From: an uncultured Chlamydiae bacterium
GTDB lineage: Bacteria; Chlamydiota; Chlamydiia; Chlamydiales; Rhabdochlamydiaceae
Reading direction: 5' to 3'
NCBI GenBank assembly: GCA_903824495.1
Contig: CAIJXB010000001.1
Span: 1 to 37,402, forward strand
DNA: 37,402 nt
Numbering within the stretch: position 1 is the stretch's first letter; every line of letters begins with the position of its first letter. A model generated the notes under the pieces. That model was not told where the DNA came from. It did not search any database and saw only the letters and a program-made list of their open reading frames with translations. Made by a program: the position numbers and the translations under genes. Shown here in pieces: positions 16,832 through 26,229 of the stretch.

Positions 16832-18193
16832 TTATTTTTTCGAAGGGAACCGATCTTCCAAATATTTCTCGGTCGCAGCCAATACTTTAGGATCAAGTCC
16901 TTGCCGGCGACACAAAGAGCTCCAAGCAGCCTCGTCTCTAGATAGAGAGACCCTAGGTAAGGAAGTTTGTTTTTCTTCGCCAAGAATCTCAGGCTCCGGG
17001 TAAGCACACTCATAGTCCCAATCTTCGGGCACCAAACTGTATTTCTCTCCGTTCCCTTCGCAAAAGGACTTCTGACTTTTCCTTACTTCATTAAACATTT
17101 GTATATGGTCAAGATCTAACAATAAACGTTTCCGTTCTAAATCGAATTTTTCCGGTGAAGGAAGAGGATCCTCGGCTCCCAATAAAGAGGCGCTATGATC
17201 GATAGACAAAGTCTTTATTTCTGTTGATTCTTCCTGATCCAAAAAAGTCAATACAGCTTCTGGAGATGGTCTCTCTTTGGGATTAATTTTTAACATTTCC
17301 TTCAAAGCAGTGTAGAAATGCGCTGACTTGAGCGAATTTTCCATTTTTTGAATTTCAATCTCTAAAACCTTTGGTAGATCTCTTTGCTGATCTCGCACAA
17401 TTTTTTTCTGTTCTTCCCATCCCAAGTCCATGTTTTCGAATAAATCGAGGTGACCTAAGGCTTTTAACATAGAAATGGCTGCTGCCCACATGTCAGAGGA
17501 AGACCCATACGGGTACCTTATGGGACTCTTTTCTTGATTGTTCGCTAAAAGCAGCTCTGGACTCAAAGATGAAAGCGTTCCACAAAAAATAAATCTGTTA
17601 TTTTCATCATCTTCTCTCATAGACAAGGCAAAATCCCCGAGTTTGACCCTATCTCCACTTTCTATCAAAATGCTTGAGAGCTTTATCTCTCGATGGATAA
17701 TTTTGTTGTCTCTTAAAAAACCAAGGGCCTTCAACATCTGCTTAGTGATTATTTCTACACTCTCAAGGGCGATTCCTATGGGAGCCTCTTTCACACGCGC
17801 GTATAAATTCCCTCCCTCACAAAATTTCATCAGCATCATAGCCTGACCTCTTCTTGTGAGCACACCGATCAACTGAACAAAATACTCTTGGTTTGCACTC
17901 TTTTCTTGCTTGTTTATATACTTTAACATTTTAGCTTCGGAAAGAAAAAAATTCGCATACCTCAAATTAGGTTTTTTTAACGCCCATTTTTTCCCTTTAG
18001 AGTGTGCTTGCAATACTTCTGAGCGGGATCCAACGGTTATAGATTCTTTCATTTGAACATGAAAATTCCCCCGAAAATTTTCTTTGTTATACAGATCCAT
18101 GCGATATCCCTTATGGAAGCAATTCCAGCAAGATGTGGGATCAGCTCCCGGATGGACGGTAAAACTTCTACTGGAATTAAAAAAAATATTCAT
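16832..18193 (-). CDS. Protein kinase-like protein, probable pseudokinase
   Basis: A 453-residue protein with a recognisable Ser/Thr kinase fold: WALKKP with the ATP lysine (Lys73), an alpha-C glutamate (about 86), IIHREIKLSS (166-174), LGDFALSM (185-192) and GTLSSLSPELL (205-215) as activation-loop and APE region. The catalytic HRD Asp is Glu169, the following Asn is Ser174, DFG is DFA, and the glycine loop is reduced to one Gly, so phosphotransfer is doubtful. Lys73, Glu86 and Asp187 remain, so nucleotide binding is possible. A CxxC pair lies near the N-terminus and a polar region of about 150 residues follows the kinase domain. It interrupts the yqgF-zwf pair on the opposite strand. The ATG lacks a good ribosome site. 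A host-directed role is inference. Confidence 0.8.
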   Translation of the reverse strand: MNIFFNSSRSFTVHPGADPTSCWNCFHKGYRMDLYNKENFRGNFHVQMKESITVGSRSEVLQAHSKGKKWALKKPNLRYANFFLSEAKMLKYINKQEKSANQEYFVQLIGVLTRRGQAMMLMKFCEGGNLYARVKEAPIGIALESVEIITKQMLKALGFLRDNKIIHREIKLSSILIESGDRVKLGDFALSMREDDENNRFIFCGTLSSLSPELLLANNQEKSPIRYPYGSSSDMWAAAISMLKALGHLDLFENMDLGWEEQKKIVRDQQRDLPKVLEIEIQKMENSLKSAHFYTALKEMLKINPKERPSPEAVLTFLDQEESTEIKTLSIDHSASLLGAEDPLPSPEKFDLERKRLLLDLDHIQMFNEVRKSQKSFCEGNGEKYSLVPEDWDYECAYPEPEILGEEKQTSLPRVSLSRDEAAWSSLCRRQGLDPKVLAATEKYLEDRFPSKK

Positions 18194-18274
18194 TAGGTCT
18201 AACCGTAAATCTTTAAAAGCAGGGCAATCTACTATATAGGCCGATTAAGAACAATAAAGAAAAATTTTAAAAAA

Positions 18275-18370
18275 ATGAGAAGGAGGAGGATTAAACATAT
18301 GGACGGGACAAAGAAAAAAAGCTTCCTAAATAACCGTTTTCGTGGTTTATTCTTAGAGATAAGACACTAA
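18275..18370 (+). CDS. Possible leader peptide ORF ahead of zwf
   Basis: The very strong Shine-Dalgarno AAGGAGGAGGA at 18280-18290 is followed, eight bases later, by ATG at 18299 opening a 23-codon frame that ends in TAA at 18370, 14 bases before the zwf ATG. An in-frame ATG at 18275 would give 31 residues beginning Met-Arg-Arg-Arg-Arg, but would bury the ribosome site. The peptide is basic (Lys, Arg) and unlike known proteins. zwf itself has no recognisable ribosome site in 18371-18384, so ribosomes ending here could re-initiate at zwf. It may be non-functional; no family support exists. Confidence 0.4.
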   Translation: MRRRRIKHMDGTKKKSFLNNRFRGLFLEIRH

Positions 18371-18384
18371 AACAAAGCTACATT

Positions 18385-19935
18385 ATGACAGAGAACAATT
18401 TTACGCATCCCTTGCAAGAACCGGGCCTCTCCTCTCGATTCATAGACCCCTGTATTTTGGTGATTTTCGGAGCAACTGGTGATCTGACTGCCAGAAAACT
18501 TCTTCCTGCCCTTTACAACCTAGCAAGAGAAGGACAGCTGCCTCCTCAATTCGCTTGTGTCGGTTTTGCAAGAAGAGATAAAACCCATGAACAATTTCGC
18601 GCTGAAATGAAAGAAGCGATCAGTCGCTTTTCCCGTGTAAAGCCAGTTGATGAGGCTCTTTGGGCCACCTTTGAAAAGCAGCTTTTCTACTACAAATCCG
18701 AGTTTCATGATGAAAAAGGATATCAAGGACTTTCTCAGTTTCTGACAGATCTTGATAACAAGCTTGGAACCAAAGGCAATCGCGTCTTTTATCTTTCAAC
18801 GCAGCCTAGCTATTTTACCACAATTGCTGAAAACCTACATAAAGCGCGCCTCATCTACGATCAAGAGATCGAAAAAGAGCGCTGGTCACGTATGATCATA
18901 GAAAAGCCGTTTGGTCATGATTTAAAATCTGCAGAAGCTTTGCAAAAAGATCTGATGCAGTTTCTACACGAAGACCAAATCTACCGAATCGACCACTATC
19001 TAGGCAAAGAAACCGTACAAAACCTACTCGTGCTTCGCTTCGCTAACTCCCTCTTCGAATCTCTTTGGAATAACCGCTATATAGACCATGTCCAGATTAC
19101 GGTTGCAGAAGACATTGGGATCGGAAGCCGTGGAGCTCTTTGGGAAGAATCGGGCTTTTTAAGAGACATTTTACAAAACCACATGATGCAGATCTTATCG
19201 CTTATTGCGATGGAGCCTCCTGTTGATCTATCAGCTGCTGCGATCCATGATGAAAAAGTAAAGGCAATCAAGGCCATCAGACCTTTTGATCTATCTACAC
19301 TTAATGACTCCGTTGTAAGAGGGCAATATGGCCCTGGCTATATCAACGGTGAAAGCGTTATCGGTTATAGAGAAGAAAAAAATGTGAACCCAGCTTCAAT
19401 GGTAGAGACGTACTTAGCGATGCGCCTATACATTGACAACTGGCGCTGGGCAGGAGTCCCCTTCTACATCAGAGGTGGCAAAAGGCTTCCTAAGAAAGGG
19501 ACCGAGATTTCTGTGTTCTTTAAAGACCCACCATCGGTTCTTTTCCAACATCCAGGAAGACCGAACGACCCGAACGTTCTCACAATCCGAATCCAGCCTG
19601 ATGAAGGAACATCGCTTAAGATCAATTGCAAAGTTCCCGGCACAAGCCAGCTCATTCAACCTGTGAAAATGAACTTCCGTTATGGAAAGTATTTTGGGAT
19701 GGCGCCTCCTGAGGCGTATGAAAGACTGATCTTAGATTGTATTTTAGGTGACAACACTCTTTTTGCAAGAGAAGATGAAGTGTTCAACTCTTGGAAGCTC
19801 CTCTCCCCTATTTTAGATGCTTGGAGTGAAAAAGGATCTTCAAAAGACACCTTCCCCAACTATCCATCAGGAAGCTGGGGACCCAAAGCTGCAGAAGACC
19901 TACTTTTAGACGGAAGAAAATGGAGACTTTTATAA
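18385..19935 (+). CDS. zwf: Glucose-6-phosphate 1-dehydrogenase
   Basis: First step of the oxidative pentose phosphate pathway: glucose 6-phosphate plus NADP to 6-phosphogluconolactone and NADPH. The 516 residues include the dinucleotide loop FGATGDLTARKLLPALYNL (about residues 28-46, quoted here to show GxxGDL), IEKPFG (about 173-178) and the substrate signature RIDHYLGKE (201-209) with the catalytic His region. IRGGKRLPKK near residue 364 is also conserved. It heads a run with opcA-like and pgl genes, 3 bases and then a 7-base overlap apart, so the enzyme, its helper and the lactonase are co-expressed. The start lacks a Shine-Dalgarno and may depend on the short upstream ORF. Confidence 0.96.
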   Translation: MTENNFTHPLQEPGLSSRFIDPCILVIFGATGDLTARKLLPALYNLAREGQLPPQFACVGFARRDKTHEQFRAEMKEAISRFSRVKPVDEALWATFEKQLFYYKSEFHDEKGYQGLSQFLTDLDNKLGTKGNRVFYLSTQPSYFTTIAENLHKARLIYDQEIEKERWSRMIIEKPFGHDLKSAEALQKDLMQFLHEDQIYRIDHYLGKETVQNLLVLRFANSLFESLWNNRYIDHVQITVAEDIGIGSRGALWEESGFLRDILQNHMMQILSLIAMEPPVDLSAAAIHDEKVKAIKAIRPFDLSTLNDSVVRGQYGPGYINGESVIGYREEKNVNPASMVETYLAMRLYIDNWRWAGVPFYIRGGKRLPKKGTEISVFFKDPPSVLFQHPGRPNDPNVLTIRIQPDEGTSLKINCKVPGTSQLIQPVKMNFRYGKYFGMAPPEAYERLILDCILGDNTLFAREDEVFNSWKLLSPILDAWSEKGSSKDTFPNYPSGSWGPKAAEDLLLDGRKWRLL

Positions 19936-19938
19936 TAT

Positions 19939-21036
19939 ATGATCGCATCACATCTTGTTCCTCCTTCTCAAATACAAGAAGGGCTAAACTCTTTATGGAA
20001 TGCCAAAGATAACAAAAATAAAGTAAAAGCTTCTTTATTCAACATCATCTTTTTCACAAAAAAATCTCCAAGAGATGAATACATCCATAAAATAGCTCAA
20101 CGGCTTGTAGAAAAGTTTCCCGCTCGGATCTTTTTCATTTCATCAGATCCGGAGCTTCCAGAACCCTCTTTAAAAACAGCTGTTTCTGTGATGACAACGA
20201 AGCAAGGTGAATTTGATATCACTTGCGATCTCATTGAAATCCACGTGCAAGGAAGTGCAGAAAAACAGGTTCCTTTTGTTCTTCTCCCTCACATCGTCCC
20301 AGACCTTCCTGTCTTTTTAGTCTGGGCAGAAGATCCAGGATTTGAAAACTGTCTTTTTAACGATCTAAGAGAGTTTGCGACAAGACTGATCTTTGATTCT
20401 GAGTGCACAGAAGATTTGTGTCGTTTTTCAAAAGCGATTGCTAAAGTGCAAAAAGAAACAGGATCAGAAATTGCCGACCTCAACTGGGCGCGCCTTGAAA
20501 GCTGGAGAGACCTTTTATCTGCGACTTTTTCAACTTTTGAAAAAATCCAGGAACTTGAACGGACCTCCTCTATTACAATCACCTACAACGCGCAAGAGAC
20601 ACCATTTTTTTGCCACACAAAAATCCAATCGATCTATCTGCAATCTTGGATTGCCAGCCGCCTTAAATGGACTCCTGATAAAAAACGCTCTGCGCTCGAT
20701 CTTTCTAAGTTTCTCTACGAGACGGAAGGAAGAAGCGTCGAAGTCGCTCTCGTACCTATCAAAAACAGCAAGCTCCCTCCTGGTATGATCCTTTCTTTAG
20801 AAATCAAGACCACGCAAGAGGAGCATTATCTTTTTGCAAGAGACCTAGATGTCCCCCATAAGGTCTCTTTGACCTACAGTACAAAAAGTGAATGCAAACT
20901 CCCTACGCAGTTTCTCATTTCTAAAGGAGAATCTGGACAGTCTCTTGTAAAAGAGATCTGCCACCGAGGGACAAGCCAGCACTACCAAGAAGTACTTACA
21001 ATGATTTCTAACTGGGGAAGGAGCGCTTCATGCTGA
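19939..21036 (+). CDS. opcA: OpcA-like glucose-6-phosphate dehydrogenase assembly protein
   Basis: A 365-residue soluble protein placed exactly between zwf and pgl. Its N-terminal half, with NIIFFTKKSP (about 32-41), a RIFFISSDPE strand (about 58-67), the IHVQGSAEKQVPFVLLPHIV segment (about 95-114) and DLPVFLVWAEDP (about 116-127), follows the pattern of the OpcA family, which in cyanobacteria and actinobacteria binds and activates G6P dehydrogenase. The C-terminal half is more variable. It starts 3 bases after zwf and overlaps pgl by 7 bases. The assignment rests on these motifs and on context. In C. trachomatis zwf and pgl (devB) are adjacent, without this gene. Confidence 0.8.
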   Translation: MIASHLVPPSQIQEGLNSLWNAKDNKNKVKASLFNIIFFTKKSPRDEYIHKIAQRLVEKFPARIFFISSDPELPEPSLKTAVSVMTTKQGEFDITCDLIEIHVQGSAEKQVPFVLLPHIVPDLPVFLVWAEDPGFENCLFNDLREFATRLIFDSECTEDLCRFSKAIAKVQKETGSEIADLNWARLESWRDLLSATFSTFEKIQELERTSSITITYNAQETPFFCHTKIQSIYLQSWIASRLKWTPDKKRSALDLSKFLYETEGRSVEVALVPIKNSKLPPGMILSLEIKTTQEEHYLFARDLDVPHKVSLTYSTKSECKLPTQFLISKGESGQSLVKEICHRGTSQHYQEVLTMISNWGRSASC

Positions 21037-21758
21037 TCCACCTCGATGCTAGACGCGATGTCATGAAAGCTGGAACTCCGGAACAAACACTTAACTTTTG
21101 TGCGGATCATTTTGTAAAAATTTATCAGGAGTCTATTCTTGAGCATGGCTCATTTTCTGTAGCTCTCTCCGGAGGATCAACTCCCAAAGCTCTTTTTTCA
21201 CTTCTCACAAAAGAGCCCTACGTCTTAAAGATCGACTGGTCTAAAGTGTTTCTTTTTTGGAGTGATGAAAGATCTGTAGCCCCAGAGGATCCTGATAGCA
21301 ATTTCCATATGGCCATGGAAGCTGGCTTTGCGGAGGTTTCTATCCCTCAAAGCCACATCCATCGCATGGTTGCAGAAAAAGATATAGAGCAAAACGCCCT
21401 CAACTATGAAACTCTTATTAAGTCACATCTTAAAGGACGAGGATTTGACCTTGTGATGCTTGGCATGGGAGAAGATGGGCATACAGCTTCTTTATTTCCA
21501 GAAACCGAGGGATTAAATAGTACGGGACGTCTTGTCATAGCCAACTATGTCCCACAAAAAAACACCTGGCGTATGACTTTGACCTTTGAGTGCATCAATA
21601 AAGCAAGACATATCGCCATCTACGTTCTTGGAAAATCCAAACAAGAAATGCTTAAAAGTTGCCTATCAGACAAGGGCCTCTATCCTATAGAAAGCATAGG
21701 AACGGAGCAGTCTAAGGCCCTTTGGATTGTGGATGATGCGGCAGCTACTCTTCTATGA
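21030..21758 (+). CDS. pgl: 6-phosphogluconolactonase (DevB type)
   Basis: Hydrolyses 6-phosphogluconolactone from the Zwf reaction. Family motifs are LSGGSTPKALF (about residues 48-58), FWSDERSVAPEDPDSNF (about 76-92), where the acidic and Arg residues line the active site, and LGMGEDGHTASLFPE (about 147-161). The length of 242 residues is normal. The ATG overlaps the end of the opcA-like gene by 7 bases, indicating coupled translation. Its last 14 bases overlap the 3' end of the giant gene on the opposite strand. Confidence 0.94.
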   Translation: MLIHLDARRDVMKAGTPEQTLNFCADHFVKIYQESILEHGSFSVALSGGSTPKALFSLLTKEPYVLKIDWSKVFLFWSDERSVAPEDPDSNFHMAMEAGFAEVSIPQSHIHRMVAEKDIEQNALNYETLIKSHLKGRGFDLVMLGMGEDGHTASLFPETEGLNSTGRLVIANYVPQKNTWRMTLTFECINKARHIAIYVLGKSKQEMLKSCLSDKGLYPIESIGTEQSKALWIVDDAAATLL

Positions 21759-24700
21759 CTCCTCCCTCCACTGATTCTTCTTCCACCAATAATGATGAAA
21801 CCTCAAGCTCAAAAAAACCACTTTGGTTAATCCTATCTAGGATCATTTTGCAATCAGGGCTGTCCTGGTTTTCTTGTAATCTTTGAAGTACCAAGCTTAG
21901 TTTTTCATAGATCGTGCAGTTTCGCGTAACTTCCTCTAAATCATCAAAAATGGACATGTCTTTTTCATCATCTTTAGCATCTTGAATCATGGAAAGGCAT
22001 TTTTGATAAGAAACCTCTTCAACAATCCAATCCCAAAGAAATAAAGAGTTTTCGTAATGAGCTCTTTTTATCATCTCCTCAAACCCTTCATTCATCCCAA
22101 GATCTCTCACCTCTGCTAACAAGGATGTTGCTAAGGAGCAAAACGTGCTACCCAAGATCGCTTGCTTTTCAAAGAGAGTAAGCTTGTATGGATCGCTATT
22201 AATATCGTGGAAACTTCTTAAATAGCTTTTTTTCTGCGCCCAGTTCCAATTAGATCTGATGCAAGCTTCTTGCTTTCCCATCCACTCTTCATTTCTTAAG
22301 ATAGAGCGTAATTTATGCAGGTCTTCATCAGGAAGGAACTTTGGCAGATTGCTTAAGGCAGCCTGGATCTTGTCTTTTGGGCTTCCATCAAGCTTATTTT
22401 GGAGTTGAGGTAGTACTTTTCTTAAAGCCTCAGTCACTTTACCTTTATATCGGGAACCGATCGAATCGATAAGTGCGATCTGATATTCCATATAAATGAT
22501 CTGATCAGCCGTTTCATTCACAGCTTCCCAATCTCTTTCTTCAATCCCCTCTTTTAAGCTTTCGCGCAGATTCTTTGAGATATCAGCATTTACAACTGTA
22601 TCCACAGCCTTTTGAAAGGCTGGAATTCTTCTATCATTTTTATCTTTAAAACCATTGATCAAGAACTCTTTCTGATTTTCCAATTTAGTTAATTTTTCTT
22701 TGAAATAAAGAAAGGCTTCTCTTTCCCAACGTAAATACTCCTCATAGTATATATCAGACTGCATGCAAGGCATTTGATTGATAGCGATTTCGTAAAGGCT
22801 GCTAGAAAAGCTACCTAGGGTCTTGTCTAAAACCCCTTCGATTAGACCATCCACATCTTCTGACCAGCAAAAGATAAAACTCTCAGGCTCTTTTTCATCC
22901 TTGAGCATCCCGTTCACCTCTTCAAGAAGATCTAACCAAGAACTTCCTTGGTAAGGATTTGGGGTGGGCTCTTCCAGGTTTATTTCCGCAAAGACTTTTA
23001 TTGTCCGAATATACGGCTCTAGAGAATGAAGTGGCATTAAGGAAAAGAGTCCAATAAGGCGCCCCTCATCATTAATGACGCCATCTGAGCGCAAAAGTTT
23101 TCTTAAAGGAGAATCTGACCACTCTCCTTGCAAGCGAATTTCTAGCTGCTGTACTTTTTCAGCCTCTTCTTCACTCTCTTTTGAAATAAATTGGACCAAA
23201 TTATCTGAGTATCCCATGAAATGAACATAGAAAAAGGAGCTAAGGGTCTCTTTGTTTTCTTTGATCATGAGCTCTTTTAAAAACTCATATCCCACGTTGA
23301 AGGATCTGGGGCTTCCATCTCTGATCGTAGCGTGAACTAGATAGGCGAAATCCATACTTCTCGCTAAATTGTCTAAAATCGCGATTTGTACAGACATATC
23401 AGTAACCGCTTCGAAGTGTCTGAGATGCTTTTCCTCGCACTTACGGCTATTTAAAGCTTCCCTCACGCTCCATACGAAACCAAGGTTATAAAGCTCTTGA
23501 ACCGTGATACCATTTGGCAAGCGGATGCAAGCCGCAAGTTGATCAATCTTTGGAAGATCGAAAGGGTCTAACTTCTCAAGTTCTAAAGTAAGCGACTGTA
23601 TAGTGCTAAATCTTGAGGTTCGAGCTTCTTTTGTTATTTGTTCAGTAAATTCTTCATAAAGGTAGGCAAACCAATCGCAAGGCTCTTCGTCATATCCAAC
23701 CCAAGAAAAGTTATTTGCTTGAAGATAGAGATCAAAAGGCCTTGAGGTGTTTTTCCCTGACAAATACGCGCAGATCACATCTGTATCTTCCTCAGAAAGC
23801 CCTCTTGAATTATAGGGAAGCTGCTCAAGCCTGAAAAGGAAGTAGTTTGCAAGTAAGGAGTCTTCTACATTTGCTCTCACATGCTCTTTGCATTGTTTGA
23901 CACGTTCAAGGATCGAGACATGTGTATTCTGCTCGTCAAGACTTAGTAGTTTTTGCTTGCCTTCATATTCTTCTCCTTTGACGGCGTTTATGTAGCGCTT
24001 ATGGGCAACTTCGGCTAAAAGATATTTCAATCCCTCAATGTTGCCTTTTTTCATTGCGTGGTCCAAAACATCTAGATAAATAAATGGCATATCGAGCCTT
24101 TCCATCTCATTTATCATTTTTTCTCTAAAGACGAGCAAGGCTCTTTCAATTTGAGGGTGATTTTTTGTTCCGATTTCAACTTCTAAAGATTTAAGAAAAG
24201 AACTCTCTGAAAGCCATTTAAAAGCAGCCCTTTTTGCTTTAGACGAAGAAAAAGCTTCTTCTACATTGATTTCTTCAAAGCTCTGAGCCGGCACGGCATT
24301 AAAAAGAGAGGTGAGGCACTGCTCAAGCTTTGCTAAATGGGGTTCAGAAGGAACCCCATCCAGAGTTTGAATGCTCAAAGCTCTTTTTTCTTTAGTAGGG
24401 ATATCTCGATTGCTGATCTCATGCAGCTCACTTAAAACTGCATTTTCTGGATATTTCTTTTTCGCAAAGCCTAGCCCTTTTAAGAACTTTTTATAAGCAA
24501 GCTCCATTGACACGCCATCTAACTCTTCAAGACTACCAAACACATCCGGACAAGGATCTTTCAACATCTTAGCTTCTAGCTTTAGAGCGTCTGTATAGGT
24601 TTCTATTGCAAGATGCGCCACCTCTAGTAATTGAGGCTCTTCTCCTTGACAGGCAAGAACTCTTTTTTGAAAGAGAAAATGACTCAGCACTGAAGTGTTA

Positions 24701-26229
24701 TTTTCGTTGATCCAATCCCTAAAGGTTTTTATGTCTTTAATAAAACAGGGATCTGGCTTTTCTGGTGATGGAATATCATTGCCAACAGAAGAGGATTCTT
24801 CATTAGTAGTTGTTGGAGAAAGCGAAATCTTCGCTTCAATGACAGGAGGTTTAATAACAACTAGAGGGGGCTCACTTTCTGTCTTTTCTACATTTTGTGA
24901 AGTCCCTTCCTTGAGACTCTCATTATGATTTTTACAATCTTGCTTAAACAGACAGTAAAGATCGTAGGTGGAAACATCTAAAGGGATACTAAGATTAACT
25001 CCTTTACATAAGTCTATGACTTTAGCTCTAATGCGATCTCCCAGTTTCGGCATCTGAGATAAAACATCTGAGAGTCCACTAAAGTCACCTCTTGCTGCTG
25101 CCAAATAATGCGCCGAAAAACCTATCTCTATGTTTCTCTTTTGGCTTACTTCAAAAAGAGCCTCCAAGCACAAAAACTTAAAGCCTTCATCTCTTTGCTC
25201 TAAAAGAGATTTGCTTGGGTCCCAAGGAAGCTGTATTCCTGGGAAATCTCCAAGGTCTTCTTCTTTAATTTTGATCGAAAGGGCATCTTTAAGCTTTTGG
25301 ATTCCAGGTTTGCCGGTAAGCTGCTCATTTAATAGTTTTAAAGCCTCTTCTATCTTTTTTTCGTCATTTTTAAGTTTATTGATCCCTCGGAATGCTTTGA
25401 TGATAGTAGCATCATAGTTTCCTGTTTCCAAAACATTTGCAAAACGAGTGTAGAGAAGGTTTGGCGTTTTTTCATTCCAAGTCTTAAGATCATAGACTAG
25501 ATCGGTCTTTAAAACTCTAGCCAGAACTTGCAAAGCATACCGGATGTTTCTTCTGCTTTCAGAAAAACCATTTTCGTTAGGAAGCTGACCTTGTTTGCCG
25601 AGAGCTCCAGCATTTATTAGATACTGTTTAAAAATAGACTTCTCTGGAAGGGACGCTATCTCTTCTTTCATTGCCATTTCACTTATCGCAAGATCTTTTA
25701 CTACTTCGCATTTAGCTAAAGTATTTTCTACCAGCGCCTTGCTTGTCAGAAGATGTCTTGGATGGAAGCTTTCATCGGAAGTCACATTTCCAAAAAGACG
25801 CTCATAGCTCAAGTTCTCTTTTGCTTCACTATTTTCCCAAATGTTTGATAAAAGCCCTAGCATTTGAGCCACTTCTTGTGTCGCTTTTACATCCAGCGCT
25901 TCAAGAGTTAGCATGTAAGGTCTGGAATCAAAAGTGCCCGAATCGTCTTGCTCTAGCTTCTCTAGCTCTACTTCAAGATTAGAAAGGGGGTATACTTTTT
26001 GAATCTCTTCCCAGTAGTCTAGAAAGTCAGGCTTATCAGCTAGTTCGCATATCAAATGAAACTGCTGAGGAAAACTTGAAATGCCCCAAAATCCTTTCGC
26101 AAACAAAGGTGGATCCCAAAAGAGCATCTCTTCATATTGAGTGCGATTTTCAAGCTCGTCTATTCGAAGGTTGTGCTCATTTTGTACTGTATGCAAAAAA
26201 CTACTAAAGGGATGATTTATAATATTCAT
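21745..26229 (-). CDS. Giant hypothetical protein, paralogue trio member 3 (1494 aa)
   Basis: A 1494-residue, Glu/Leu/Lys-rich, almost wholly helical protein with no signal peptide and no membrane span. It aligns end to end with the 1317-aa neighbour. The N-terminal module (residues 1-440) has LFAKGFWG, a 'SIFKQYL..G' element and a closing STYDLYCLF. A Pro/Ser/Thr linker (about 443-497) follows. The middle has MERLDMPFIYLDVLD, and the later part has SPLRKLLRSDGVINDEGRL and QGSSWLDLLEEVNGML. It is longer than its paralogue, mainly after the linker. GGGAG precedes the ATG; the start overlaps the upstream gene by 4 bases, and the 3' end overlaps pgl by 14 bases. No family is recognised. A secreted effector or scaffold is possible but unproven. 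Confidence 0.75.
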   Translation of the reverse strand: MNIINHPFSSFLHTVQNEHNLRIDELENRTQYEEMLFWDPPLFAKGFWGISSFPQQFHLICELADKPDFLDYWEEIQKVYPLSNLEVELEKLEQDDSGTFDSRPYMLTLEALDVKATQEVAQMLGLLSNIWENSEAKENLSYERLFGNVTSDESFHPRHLLTSKALVENTLAKCEVVKDLAISEMAMKEEIASLPEKSIFKQYLINAGALGKQGQLPNENGFSESRRNIRYALQVLARVLKTDLVYDLKTWNEKTPNLLYTRFANVLETGNYDATIIKAFRGINKLKNDEKKIEEALKLLNEQLTGKPGIQKLKDALSIKIKEEDLGDFPGIQLPWDPSKSLLEQRDEGFKFLCLEALFEVSQKRNIEIGFSAHYLAAARGDFSGLSDVLSQMPKLGDRIRAKVIDLCKGVNLSIPLDVSTYDLYCLFKQDCKNHNESLKEGTSQNVEKTESEPPLVVIKPPVIEAKISLSPTTTNEESSSVGNDIPSPEKPDPCFIKDIKTFRDWINENNTSVLSHFLFQKRVLACQGEEPQLLEVAHLAIETYTDALKLEAKMLKDPCPDVFGSLEELDGVSMELAYKKFLKGLGFAKKKYPENAVLSELHEISNRDIPTKEKRALSIQTLDGVPSEPHLAKLEQCLTSLFNAVPAQSFEEINVEEAFSSSKAKRAAFKWLSESSFLKSLEVEIGTKNHPQIERALLVFREKMINEMERLDMPFIYLDVLDHAMKKGNIEGLKYLLAEVAHKRYINAVKGEEYEGKQKLLSLDEQNTHVSILERVKQCKEHVRANVEDSLLANYFLFRLEQLPYNSRGLSEEDTDVICAYLSGKNTSRPFDLYLQANNFSWVGYDEEPCDWFAYLYEEFTEQITKEARTSRFSTIQSLTLELEKLDPFDLPKIDQLAACIRLPNGITVQELYNLGFVWSVREALNSRKCEEKHLRHFEAVTDMSVQIAILDNLARSMDFAYLVHATIRDGSPRSFNVGYEFLKELMIKENKETLSSFFYVHFMGYSDNLVQFISKESEEEAEKVQQLEIRLQGEWSDSPLRKLLRSDGVINDEGRLIGLFSLMPLHSLEPYIRTIKVFAEINLEEPTPNPYQGSSWLDLLEEVNGMLKDEKEPESFIFCWSEDVDGLIEGVLDKTLGSFSSSLYEIAINQMPCMQSDIYYEEYLRWEREAFLYFKEKLTKLENQKEFLINGFKDKNDRRIPAFQKAVDTVVNADISKNLRESLKEGIEERDWEAVNETADQIIYMEYQIALIDSIGSRYKGKVTEALRKVLPQLQNKLDGSPKDKIQAALSNLPKFLPDEDLHKLRSILRNEEWMGKQEACIRSNWNWAQKKSYLRSFHDINSDPYKLTLFEKQAILGSTFCSLATSLLAEVRDLGMNEGFEEMIKRAHYENSLFLWDWIVEEVSYQKCLSMIQDAKDDEKDMSIFDDLEEVTRNCTIYEKLSLVLQRLQENQDSPDCKMILDRINQSGFFELEVSSLLVEEESVEGGVIEE

